This document shows positions 47,819 through 59,535 of a DNA stretch of 64,000 nucleotides, in pieces. The position numbers and the translations under genes were made by a program. The DNA is from Lineus longissimus (taxonomy: Eukaryota > Nemertea > Pilidiophora > Heteronemertea > Lineidae), in assembly GCF_910592395.1 (NCBI RefSeq), contig NC_088314.1:9674001-9738000 (forward strand), read 5' to 3'. The first letter of the stretch is position 1; each line of letters begins with the position of its first letter. Under the pieces are notes generated by a model that searched no databases, had not been told where the DNA came from, and saw only the letters and a list, made by a program, of their open reading frames with translations.

Positions 47819-49534
47819 CCAAACTCATCCGTTTAAGTTGTTCAAACATCTAACTCTCTATTTTAATTGAATCCATGCATCTGCGGTGGGCTACCCAAGA
47901 ATGAAATCCCCTTGACCTTGATGATTCTTGAGGGAAAATACAAAGATGGCTACTGTTGATATGCTGACAGTGCTTGTCCAGAGGAAGAGAAGGGCAATTT
48001 CGATTTTATTTAGGGATTTGATATGCTTGTACTTGTATTCTTTAGACGTGACATATCCCTGGTCGATCCTGTACCAGCTCTATGAATTTGAAGGTTTCCG
48101 CCGTAGATATGTTACAAGTATCTGCCAGAGCTCCTCTTCTATTCAGTATACAAGATACTACTGACCAAATGCCCACTACACAGCATCTTCAGACACAGGA
48201 ATGCAATCTGGTATCACTCAAAACACCAGAAATAGACCTATTTTGAGGTCATTACCATTGACCAACTCAGTTTAGATACCAACACACCTGTCAACAACAG
48301 GCCAAGATAAACAAATTGCTTGGTGAGAATAGAGCAGTCTCCCTCAGCGGCCAACACTTGGCAGAGTACCTCCCCGGTATCAAATTACTTTGCAAAGAAA
48401 GGTTTGTGGACCAGACACACTGCCATGGAAGTTGCCTGAAGGGGTGGTATCAATTAAAACACTTTAGATAGATGGTAGTCTGTGTCCGCCTTTATAGTTC
48501 CGGGATAGAGTATATGCACACACGTTTCAAGGTCAAGTTTGAGAAGCCAAAGGGCGTTTTGTGGACTGTCTATATTGCTAATTTTACCATTGCCATCGTG
48601 TAGTATTGTTATTATTATCGTCATCAATTTACATATCAAATACATCATCTAGTTACGAGTGACCTTTTCGGCATAGTAAATATGGTCATGCAACGCTGAT
48701 ATTGGGATAATTACACTTTTATTCAAAGGATGTAACTATCGTTTTATAAGTCACCCGGCCTCAGTATTATGTTAGTGAAATATACCGAAAAGCCACTTTT
48801 CAAGTCTTTCCTTCAAAGCCATTATTAGATGATCTAATACCTGCGAATTCATGATTATTACACTAAAAAATGTCATTCATTTGGGTGGGGGGGGGGGGAT
48901 TCAATAACATTTGTTCGTGTTCTCATTGCGATGTGGAACAATGGATTGGCGTTCGCGTTCGTGGTTCGGGGGCTTTGCGAAAATTCGTCTACTAAAATAA
49001 TAAGTTGATGGGCGTCCGATAGTTGTTTCGCGTACATGACATTGGTTGCTGAAAGTGTCTATTATCTCAAGTTTGGTATACTTCAAAAATAAGAGGAACC
49101 ACCGCCATGTAAAAAGAGCTACTTCCGATAAACAATCGATTTGAGTCTATATGACCTAGGAGCAGCTGTGTCATGTCAAGATTAGACTACCATCAAGTAG
49201 CTGTTTAGCTCATAATTTCGTTTGGCGACCACCGCCCGGAGAAATATCCAGTTTTCCCGACCACAGAAAGAAAAAAATTAAGAAATAGAGTAAACCGAAC
49301 TCATCTTAGAGATGCAGAAACCACAAAACGCCCACATCAGACTGGTCCTTGCTCTATGTTCCTTAATTGAAACAAAGATACACAGCCTTTGAAAGTCTCT
49401 GCTCCATCTTAGTTTTAATGTATAATGTGCAAATTAACCCACGAAAGGAACTGGACAAAAATGTTGAAACTATAAGTTACTAACTAAGTATTTGGAACCA
49501 TTTGTTCTCAGATAAGTAAGACGCTAGTTACCTT

Positions 49535-49786
49535 TTAGTTCAAATATTTAACTGAAGCAGCAAAGGAAACATTCGGCAAACCACACAGATATGTTACGGT
49601 ATCGAGGAATTGAAGTACATCGTGGAAGAAAATGACAAACAATCCTTCACTATGTGCTTCCTCTATGTCGATATCCTCTATGTTACAACAAAAAATTAAA
49701 GCTGTTGCAAAAGCTGCTGGGCACGAGAAAATGATAGCATGTCGTGCTTCAGTTAGATGCTCCATTATTGACATGGGGGGATACAC
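49535..49786 (-). pseudogene. TIR-domain-like fragment, degenerate (weak)
   Basis: Residues SIMEHLTEARHAIIFSCPAA and GLFVIFFHDVLQFLDTVTYL resemble the alphaB-betaC and betaD blocks of Toll/IL-1 receptor domains. A TGA lies in frame 18 bases upstream of the first block, and key residues of the family are not clear. It could be a dead copy or chance similarity. Confidence 0.25.
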
Positions 49787-50193
49787 AATACCAAGAACTC
49801 AATCTGCAAATAAAAAAGTGTATGCTTCGAAAGGAGTGCGATTTCAGGTTATTTTTCATTACTGCTGGCGTGTGATATCATAATGGAAAATGGCAATGGT
49901 CGATAGGACAGCAAGATTTTTGAGAGCTTTTCTGCGAGATATACACGACCACTATATATTGGGGTAAGACTATTCCTGTCATGCGATGAAAATGTGTTTA
50001 AATAAGTTCGGTATTCTGGGTATTTGTAGGAGAAAATTAATTGTGTATTACAAGCACGGTGAATCTATTCAAATTGCGCTTCAACAAAGGCAATCATTTT
50101 GAAATACAAAAGCTAGACAGTCAACATAACTGTCATAAGAAATACAACAAGTTCCACATTAACGAGTGAAAATGGTCGAATATAACATGCGTT

Positions 50194-51540
50194 TATGGCA
50201 AGCCGTTCGTCCAATAATTAAGAAAACCTAGTTTTTTTGAAAAAAGCATGGTTTTCTTCTTAAAAAACATAGTTTTCTTCAAGAAAACCTAGTTTTTTTC
50301 AATGAAACTAAGTTTTTTAACAAGAAAACATGGTTTTCTTGAAGAAAACTATGTTTTATTGAAGAAAACCAGGTTTTCTTCCATGAAACTAGGTTTTTAA
50401 AAAAATAACTTATTCTTTTTGCATAAAGTGTAGGTTCCATGATTTCTCTTCAAAACCAAGTTTCGAAAAAAGAAAAAACTATGTTTTTATCCAGCCATTT
50501 GACTAATAATTAAAACAACCATGTTTTTATCATAAAAACCTGGTTTTCTTCCAAAATAACCTATAGTTTCGTTGAAGAAAACAAAAAAACCATGTTTTTT
50601 AACAGGAAAACGTAGTTTCGAAAGAAGAAAACCTGGTTTCGAAACAACCCAGTCTTTTTACCCCGTCCCCTCAGCACGCGCGTGACCTTTGGGGCGAGAT
50701 TGGCGATCCACCGCAGTTTACCCGGGTTGTGCGGCCTTTGGTACGTCTGTTCCTTTCCTTCTCACGAAAGAATTCTTCCTTCTCACGCACGAAAATATTC
50801 TTTTGCATCTATTTCATGACTTCTACAGCGATCATCGTTGTCATAATTGTTGAATCATTAGCTCAAATATCATCGTCAAGTACATACCATGCATTCCGCT
50901 TCATTGCGTATTTGTACTTTTAGAACATTTACTGTCCTAGCGGTTTTGACCATCTTGTTGACTGTTTTGGAAACTTCCTTTGTTGTTCAGGCCATTCCGA
51001 ATCGTGCTGAGAGGGCTTCTCAAGCCACCCTGGGTACATTCTACAGGGAAATTGACAATGTCCTGCGGCAGCTGTCTCTTTATTTGGAAAGGAAAAAAAA
51101 AACGAGCACAAAGTGAGAAAGAAAACTTACTATTGATTGTGACATTCGATCTCTCCTGTCAAAATCCTCCTGTCATGCATTCAACATGTGCGATCGACGA
51201 GCTCACTGCGCATGCAGAGTAAGCGTAAATCCGTAGCCCGGGTTGCTAACCCGGGTAAGCAAAATCCAACCTCTCCCCTGCCATGCTCAGGCCAAACAGG
51301 GACGAGGTAAAAAGACTAGGTTATGAAAAATAACCTGGTCTTTTCCATTAAAAACTTGGTTTTGAAAAAGAATTGCATATAACGTAGTTTTCTTCAAGAA
51401 AACCATGTTTTCTTCCATGAAACTAGGTTTTCTTCGAAAAAGCATAGGTTGATTAAAAAAACCAAGTTATCTTGTTAAAAAACCAGGTTTTTTAAAAGAA
51501 AACTAGGTTTTCTTAATTATTGGACGAACGGCTTGCCATA
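50194..51540. mobile_element. Foldback-type DNA transposon, 1.35 kb
   Basis: The ends are perfect inverted repeats of about 42 bp (TATGGCAAGCCGTTCGTCCA and on), with TGCGTT duplicated at 50188-50193 and 51541-51546. Inside both ends lie arrays of AAAACCTAGTTTTCTT-like palindromic repeats (to about 50650 and from about 51310), as in foldback elements. A locally duplicated sequence near 52320-52332 (ATAACATGCGTTATGTGGC) shows the empty site with a single TGCGTT. The centre is GC-richer and carries a short ORF. Confidence 0.85.
50889..51116 (+). CDS. Small secreted-peptide-like ORF inside foldback element
   Basis: 75 codons. The N terminus has a signal-peptide-like core (FTVLAVLTILLTVLETSFVV) ending near QA, then a charged helix (ATLGTFYREIDNVLRQLSLY) and a LERKKK tail encoded by an A10 run. 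It lies in the GC-richer centre of the element and may be a captured host exon. No family recognised; expression is unknown. Confidence 0.35.
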   Translation: MHSASLRICTFRTFTVLAVLTILLTVLETSFVVQAIPNRAERASQATLGTFYREIDNVLRQLSLYLERKKKTSTK

Positions 51541-51546
51541 TGCGTT

Positions 51547-53540
51547 ATGTGGCTCCTGTTCTACAGTCTTACCTATTTATGTGACAGACTTATATTGAAA
51601 GACATAGGACCTTCGTCAAGCACAGTAATTCGTTTAATGTCAGGCCGAGGAAATCTGCGATTAGCTTCTGACGTATTTCAAAGAAAATGGCCAAAAGACA
51701 CATTTGAACAACCGAAAATGATCGTTGGGAAGATAAAAAATACGTTTTTTTTTCGTTGAAAAGTTCCAACTGGTCAGAAACTCATGTGCAATTTCATTTT
51801 AAGCAGCAGCTTGAGGGCAAATTTACTAAGAAAGGTTAATTACAGTGAAGCTATACGGAAGGTTTTTCCATTAATGAGCATGCTTATTTGGACCATAGCT
51901 AACTTAGAAATAGAGAAATTGTACCAGTGAGGGCAAGTTTCGAGCGGAAGTATTGTCAACATGCTAAATTAAAGAAAACTCATTCCATGTGCTTTGATGT
52001 CATATATCTGGTGGCCCTAAAAAACGTCCTCAACTTTAAGGGTTAAGAACGCAGTAAATGTTGCACAGACTACAAATTGATACGATGCAAAACCTCGGCG
52101 GTCAAGGTGCACGCGGTATAAGTAGGCTCGGTAGTCTAAGGGTATTTAAGTAATGCAAGCTCAATCACAACTGTAGGCTAACGCCGTTTTAAATTGTTCT
52201 TTACAAATGAAATTGTTTTGAGTGATCAACAACACTATCACGAAAAAACAAAACAATGTCGGAGTTCAACATAAAGGAGTGAAAATGGTTGATGAGGACC
52301 ACATAGCCATATTGCCGATATAACATGCGTTATGTGGCACCTGTTCTGCAGCCTTACCTATTTATGTGACAGAAGACATAGGACCTTCAAGCACAACAGT
52401 TTAAATGTTTGTGACACTATCAGCGATTAGCTTCCGATTTATTAATACCAGAACTCGGTTTTAATCGGAATGATTCTTTGGGAACCACCAAGCAGTGCAT
52501 ATAATCACATTTCAATTGGGCAGGATGATGCATTTTAATTAACTCCCGCCCCCCCCCCCCTTACTTCCTATGTCGGCCTACCTTGAATATAAGCCTGTAT
52601 ATCAAAGAACTGCAGTGTCGTGAGCCTGTTTGCTTATGGTCTAATAGATCCTCTACTTTGTAGGACTAAGTCAAAGCCAAGTACAATTTTCTTTACTACA
52701 ATTTTAAGCCTGGCATTGCGGTTTACCCGAGTGTTGTCCTAAACTCTCAGCTACCACAACCAGCGCATTGAAGGCCTATTGAAAAATGGCTTTGAAGAAG
52801 AAATGAGGTAAAGAACTTCGGTGACACCATTTCAGTTGGGAATCAAAAGAAAATCAAAGAAAACTTACCTTATTTATTTTATTTGTGTTGGAAAAATGTC
52901 CGCGAACGAATCCATAGCGCAGAAACACTGGCAATGATATGAAACGCTGGCGCTCATAATTTCCCTCCATTTTTGCGTGTGACGTCATTGGCGCTCTTCG
53001 GTTTCACCGTAAATAGGTCAATCATAGATGCCGCCACTGCATTGGGATAGGCATCTTCTGGAACTACGTGGAACAACAGAAATTTTATGTGGACAATTCG
53101 GAATATTTTGGCTCTACATCGTTCATGAGGTTATAAAGCGATTTGGGGACAATGTTTTATGTGGACCGACCTTTGGCACATGACTCGCAGCCGGTCCCCA
53201 TAATAGAGTAAAATGTACATTGAAAGCAGCACAACTCAGTGCCTATAAATATATATAACATTATTTCAAAATAAAATATTTTCAGAGTTGTATTTACTGG
53301 TGTCTGTAGTTTTAAGCGACAACGGCAATGTTAAATCTACGATGAGTTTGCATTCACACATCTGAAACTTTTCAAATTCAATAACAAATTTCAAATTTTC
53401 ATCGAACGGCGTAGACCTTTTACATAGCATGTACATGTACTTCGGTATAGGGGGTTGGGCACTAAAAATATGCAAGTGTGTTGCACCACGGACAAGTCTG
53501 TGTTGCACTCAAAAAATAATGGTCCTTTTTTCAGCTCAAG
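51547..53540. other. Intergenic, with diverged local duplication
   Basis: 52250-52440 repeats the sequence that flanks the foldback element (GAGTGAAAATGG, CTTACCTATTTATGTGACAG, GACATAGGACCTTC). A C run lies at about 52546-52560. No gene was recognised. Confidence 0.5.
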
Positions 53541-55607
53541 ATGAAGTGTCTCGTTGTTGCAGTCATCATTACATTGGTTGTTCAAAGCCTAGCTTCTGGT
53601 AAGTAGACCCTGAATGTAACCATATAAAGGACCACCGAAGAAAGAGGACATGTTCGTATACATTAATTAAAAGAGGTCCATTAATATTTAATGACACGTG
53701 TTTCTTCACTTTTATTTGATGGCATATTTTCGTTGTACCTGGGTTGACCATGATCATTTCAGGATTTGGGAGATTTGACAATTTTGATCCGTGAATTGAC
53801 TTTTAGGCCGTGACTGGTTCATTTTGACCCATGATTCCACATTATTTAGGCTTTTGAACTGAAACTTCATCATTTTACCCCATATATACAGAATAAATTC
53901 AAAATTTATGAAAATACGGTTGATGATAATGAAACCTATCCATACTGTCGAGTGAAACCGTATATTCAAAAATCAAATCAAATTTCTAGTGTGTAACCGT
54001 ACGTTTCTGCGGCGGCCATTGACCGTTAGTAACTTTTGAAACCAGGTGGTACCGCCTGGTACCGCCTCATTCTTCCGCCGGCTGGAGTGTGCCATGGGTC
54101 ATCCAACCCCCAGCGGCTTGTACCACGTCATACTTCCGCCGGCTGGAGTATGCCATGGGTCATCCAACCCCCAGCGGCTTGTACCACGTCATACTTCCGC
54201 CGGCTGGAGTGTGCCATGGGTCATCCAACCCCCAGCGGCTTGTACCACGTCATACTTCCGCCGGCTGGAGTATGCCCTGGGTCATCCAACCCCCAGCGGC
54301 TTGTACCACGTCATACTTCCGCCGGCTGGAGTATGCCATGGGTCATCCAACCCCCAGCGGCTTGTACCACCTCATACTTCCGCCGGCTGGAGTGTGCCAT
54401 GGGATATCCAACCCCCTGGCGTTTTGTTCCACCTCATACATCTGCCGGCTGGAGTATGCCATGGGTCATCCAACCCCCAGCGGCTTGTACCACCTCATAC
54501 TTCCGCCGGCTGGAGTATGCCATGGGTCATCCAACCCCCAGCGGCTTGTACCACCTCATACTTCCGCCGGCTCGAGTATGCCATGGGCCATCCAACCCCC
54601 AGCGGCTTGTACCACCTCATACTTCTGCCGGCTGGAGTATGCCATGGGTCATCCAACCCCCAGCGGCTTGTGCCACCTCATACTTCCGCCGGCTGGAGTA
54701 TGCCATGGGTCATCCAACCCCCAGCGGCTTGTACCACCTCATACTTCCGCCGGCTGGAGTGTGCCATGGGTCATCCAACCCCCAGCGGTTTGTACCACCT
54801 CATACTTCTGCCGGCTGGAGTGTGCCATGGGCCATCCAACCCCCTGGCGTTTTGTTCCACCTCATACATCTGCCGGCTGCAGTGTGCCACGGGTCATTCT
54901 AACCCCAAGCGTTTTGTTTCACGTGATCGCATACTTCCGCCGGATGGCTCATCTGCATGCTCATAAAAGGCATTTATAACGTATTACTTCTTGCTGGGGT
55001 AGCATCGGATTAACATTGCACGGGTTTTACACGATCGAAAGTACCGAAGGTCCCAAAAAGAATGCAATCATTTTACATGTTATTTCTCTTTATGGCCTGC
55101 ATGGGGTAACGGAAGTAAGTTAAGCCGAACTAGTGTTGTACCCCAGGTGGATGACATAGTATTAATAGTATTTTTACACTTTGTGAATCTAGTTTGATTA
55201 CAACGCTTATGATATTGATCCCACGCATGAATTAGAAACTGTAAAAAATTTTTCAGAAATGGAAAGCGACTTTCAAATGCAGGCGCTCAAGAAAAGAGGG
55301 TGAGTAAAACTTATAAACTTTTTGCGATTAATTCCAACATCATTTTAGTGTCCGTTGCAAATTCGATCCAAAATCTCATCAACGCTTTGTGACGAGTGGC
55401 TCTAGTTGCAATGGTTGGAGCGGTGATCCGGAATTTTGCACTAAGTATGCACCAAAGGCTGCGTATGAATCCTTGACGACAAATAGGCAGTCGGGATTGT
55501 GGAAGACTGCCGGGATCAAAATAGGACGCGGTGCGTCTTACGATGAAAAGCATTGCAATCCGCTCTTTGCGTCCAATAAGTTATGGAACCACGACGATCT
55601 TAATTGA
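53541..55607 (+). CDS. Secreted cysteine-containing peptide precursor, three exons (119 aa)
   Basis: Exons: 53541-53598 (phase 1, donor GTAAGT), 55257-55299 (acceptor TTTTTCAG, donor GTGAGT) and 55349-55607 (acceptor CATTTTAG). Exon 1 encodes a signal peptide (MKCLVVAVIITLVVQSLAS). Exon 2 is a short acidic-to-basic propeptide ending KKR, a likely furin-type cleavage site. Exon 3 encodes a ~85-residue mature part with four Cys (RCK, SSC, EFC, KHC) and a Gly/Trp-containing end. TTTTTTCAG just before CTCAAGATG suggests an upstream 5'UTR exon. Family unknown; a defence or toxin-like peptide is possible but not shown. A truncated copy is at 2-258. Confidence 0.72.
54059..54960. repeat. 61-bp minisatellite, about 15 units, in intron 1 of the peptide gene
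   Basis: Units contain CCGCCGGCTGGAGTRTGCCA, then TGGGTCATCCAACCCCCAGC. The period is 61 bp (for example TACCACGTC at 54121 and 54182). Two units carry a shared variant (CCTGGCGTTTTGTTCCACC). Because 61 is not a multiple of three and the unit lacks stops in plus frames, all three plus-strand frames stay open for about 290 codons; this is not evidence of coding. Confidence 0.95.
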
Positions 55608-58334
55608 TGAAAACAACATATTTTTGAGCTATTACGCACCGGAATAAACTTTAAAGCGCATTCACTTAGTAAAAACTTGCTTGTAAATAAATACCGGCGT
55701 ATCACTGAAACCCTTTATCATAAACAGAAATTCACATCTGCGTAACTGCTGGTGTGATTCGTGACCTGATGTTCTGGAGAGATAACAGGGACAGTTCCGT
55801 TGTAAATAGAAATGAACTGTTTAAGACTATCAAATATCTTTGTACTTCTTAATGTATATTCACATTAAGTGTTAACCGGATAAGGGAACAGGTATACCGC
55901 TAGAAATTGTATATGCACGTTGCACCGCTTTTATGTGCCGTTTGCGCGCACACTCTTTTATGTAAGCTTTAAAGGGACACTATAGGTAGCAGCTAGGCAG
56001 GCAAGATAAAGTTACACAAAGTCGCCAAGAGGGACCTCTCGCATCTCAAAGTACGTCAAAACTATTCACTATTCATGTAGTGGTGAACCAAATATGACAT
56101 TTCGCCCTTACTGAGCTTATTAGTCACCCAATAATGGCCAGTTTTACCCCTCTGCTCCTGCCTAGACCCACTTTAAGAGTGTACATAATCAAGAAGAATT
56201 AATTCATCTTTCCATCAATGTTTCAGGTGGAAATCGCTCTGGTTTGCCTGTTCAAAGACTTCCGAATGCCTCCCAGGCCATGTTTGCGAACATAATGTTG
56301 ATAACTGCGTAATTCCAAAAGACAACACGTGTTGCCTTTACGGATAGGACGCCCTGGCACAACGATACCATATGGAAAGTATCGGAGTCACATAAAGTTC
56401 GCATTCTTCGAAATGTTTGATTAAATTGGTTATCATTGTGTATGTTAATACCTTACAATAAATAGACGTCTGGAAAATTCTTCTATTTATTTCTTCACTG
56501 CGGTACAAAGCAAATTTTATGTTATTCCGTGTCGTTGTAGTGCAAATTATACATGTATATTTCCGAGTAAACAGTTTTAAACAGAACTTCCCCAAAATGT
56601 TTGAACGAATTTATCAACATTCATAGGGAGCAACCATCACTACTATTCATAGCCTTTGGTAGCACACAAATGTAGTAGTTCTTGATACTGGTATCCCTGG
56701 AGCTTAAAGTGCATGTAAACGGCACAATATCATGTTTCGACTCATATCATTTTGTGGTCGAGTCTGCTTGGGAATATGTAAAACTAGTTTCATGGATTTC
56801 TAAGCACCCATCGGTGGGAATCTCCTGTTGTATAGGGACGTTATATGAATATTGCCGGCCACGGAGAGAAACATGCCGAATGTCGGCTTATTATATGGTC
56901 TACTTCGAGATGAAGAGCTCCCCAGCAACTTAAATAACTATAGCCTCGTTGGTCTATCGAATTACCGGAAACTCACAAAAGATAACTTTTCACTCAAAAT
57001 AATGTCTTTAACAAAAGAAACATCACGGTGTTATCTATAAAACAGTAGTTATTCTTGTACAAATAAAAACATAATGATTCAATGAAATACATGTAGCTAT
57101 CCCCCGTAGAGACTTTTTAAATTGCATTGTATATCAAAACTGTTTCATTATAAAATATTTTTGGCTGACATCGACAGTCAAACGTCTTCCACACAATGTA
57201 AGCTTATACAGTATAGTATATACGGGATGTCCCCTTGTACACCGGTAGCCTATCCTCTCTGATAATGAAAGTCGGCCCTGGTCCCTTTATTGTGACTTGT
57301 CATGCACAATATGCAAAGCGCCGCTCCCCATACCGCCCTGAAACATTGACTAACAAAACATTAGAAATACCCGCTGGTGAGGCTTACAGATCTTCAGCCA
57401 ATGACTGTGACGACCTGTGCATACAAAAACATTAACACGGAGTTCATGGAGTATGAATAGCCAGTTATAATACATGCAATATATGGCACCCCAAGAGGCC
57501 TCTTCAAAATGGCACCCGATACCGGTATTCACCAGGACGACCTGTATAACACCCCAACGCGTACACCGCTCTTAACAATAAAAATACACGAATTATGCGT
57601 GTATTCTGACATTCGTGGAGGAGTACAATGAATTGTCTCAACCGGATACATAACAGAATTATACGCATTATACACGTGTTCACTGCGCATGAGGTAAAAC
57701 TATGAATTGCCAATGTTGTATCTTTTTTAAATTCCGTTTCTTGTGTTTTGTTTTGTTTTTTCGGTATGGTACTGTATGCATGATAACTTTATTTGCTATT
57801 TTCAAATCTTTTCCTCTCACAACCTTACCCTCTTCAAATTGATTAGTGAAAATAACTATTTCATAGACTATTCTGATTATCCTATAGCACCGACTGTGAA
57901 ATGTGTTGTTTTAACAATTTCAAATTAATTTTAATGGTAGTTATTTACTCCTTTTTTGACCAAAAACAGCTATTTACTGGTTATATTCAATACTATTTCA
58001 CTAATTTCACAGTGTGCAAAATGAACTTCCAGATTTCACTCTGGTTATTTTTACTAATAAACTTTTCGAGTGTAATAATCATATTTGTTCATGATCGATT
58101 TAGATGCCCAAGTACTTTGCATTTACAAGCTACAATCCCTGTCTTTTCATCCGCCGCACCAAGCTGCAGCTGTGCGGAAGTCCTGTTGCCCAGCCCATGG
58201 TTGAACTACCACCTCGCACATTTTGATATGCAGCGGCCTGGTACTCAATTTGGCGAAAATCGTCAATCGTAAAACCGATCTCCTTTTTCTAATTGATATT
58301 CCTACGAATAAAAATACTCTTATTTTCGATTTCG
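55608..58334. other. Duplicated non-coding sequence
   Basis: Counterpart of the left copy, with the empty sites of the Ngaro-like element (56746/56747) and the LINE (57863/57864). No gene recognised. Confidence 0.6.
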
Positions 58335-59535
58335 TCACCTATTCTCTGAACATATACTATTGATCAACATCTCTGAACAGAGTTTGTTTATTTCTCCTTC
58401 AACGTGATATCTCCCGGTTGTCGTACCAACACGCATGCCCTCTGGAATGAGGAACCCTTCATCAGTCAGCTCTCGAATCTTATGGAAGTGGCAAGCACAT
58501 TTTCCTTGCATGAAGTCCTTGAACCTTGACATGGTAATCGGAAAAGTGTCTATCACATCATAGTTATGGCTGGATGCAGTCTGGACTAGAGCAGTATTCA
58601 CCCTATTTAGCACCGTAAACTCACTCTGAAACGTAAAAACGAGCATCGAGGTCAAGGTGATCTACGTTGTGAATGGCCAAGTCAAAACCATAATGTAGAT
58701 GAAGCTTTCCTTGAGAGACACCTGAGTAGTTTCAACGACCAAACAAGTAGGTGATCTCATGCTTTAAGTAACAATTCAGATAACATTTCAGACTCAAGTA
58801 AGTGTTTGGCATAACAGTTCATCACCAAACTACTACAATCAGCTAAATAAGGATTCTCATGACTGGATCTCTCCAAAGGGACAACTTGGGTGTGGGATTT
58901 AGGTGGTCAGGGCCGGTATATTCATCAGTTCCGACCAAATGAAGTACGTGTGTCCCCGTCGTACGATTCGCACTAGCGGTATCGATCATACGCGAAGTCA
59001 GTGTGCAGGACGAAACCATCGAAATACTATCCCTGGTTGAACATCTTACTAGAGGTGAGAACATCCGCAGAAGGACGTACGGTCATGGATTGAAGGACGC
59101 CATTGAACCACAGCCGAAGCAACAGAAAATATCCTTTTCGCCCAAGCTGGCCACATCTCTAGCCCGCAACATAATGTGAACCCATGCAACCCAAATAAAT
59201 CTACGGAAATGGACACTTTTCGACCGGCGTATGGCCGTCGATCAATACATGTATACATCTTGTTTGTATCAGCTGTGCCCTCGCATGCTTTTGCAGGCGT
59301 CCTTTCATCGCCTCGTTCCTCCTGCGTGGGCCTTGACCTACTTGCCAGTGACAAGCTTCTCATACCATCGACTGGCTGGTGAAACCCTGCCCCGAATGAT
59401 TTGATCATGACACGGACACCAGACAGTCCCAACTTGTCTAATGTCGCGGCCAAGGACTTGATGTGATTGCTGGTCAACCACTGGACACCACCGACCACCA
59501 GCACTGTATTGGAATTGTTTTGAAGGGGCTCGGAT
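58335..59535 (-). CDS. NXPE-like (neurexophilin/PC-esterase) gene, last two exons
   Basis: Penultimate exon 59346-59535 (acceptor TTCCTTCAG, starting in phase 2) encodes NTVLVVGGVQWLTSNH and SFGAGFHQPVDGM. The last exon 58335-58625 (acceptor ACGTTTCAG) encodes NRVNTALVQTASSHNYDVID, then TFPITMSRFKDFMQGKCAC and HFHKI, and ends MLINSICSENR. Both phases are zero when the intron starts with GC (CTG|GCAAGT), a GC-AG intron; the left copy has GT there. The layout and the C-terminal catalytic-type region fit NXPE family members, type II membrane or secreted proteins expanded in marine invertebrates; assignment is from recall. Upstream exons were not found with confidence. Confidence 0.6.

Larger units (their letters stand above)
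44815..50187. other. Host sequence right of the Polinton, mostly unannotated
   Basis: About 5.4 kb with no intact gene recognised. Notable pieces are a 15-bp triplicate at 45632-45677, an ORF at 46681-47013, AT-rich quasi-repeats with CAAACCATGAA at 47200-47700, a hairpin at 47759-47818, and a TIR-domain-like remnant at 49535-49786. Confidence 0.4.

Noticed and set aside
54059-54960. CRISPR-like array
   Set aside because: Units are contiguous with no unique spacers, and the DNA is animal nuclear.
54036-54979. Three overlapping ORFs of about 290-305 codons
   Set aside because: They are the three frames of a stop-free 61-bp minisatellite within an intron, not genes.
58843-59064. Minus-strand ORF between the two NXPE-like exons
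   Set aside because: The flanking exons join in phase without it and it has no recognisable domain; likely intronic.
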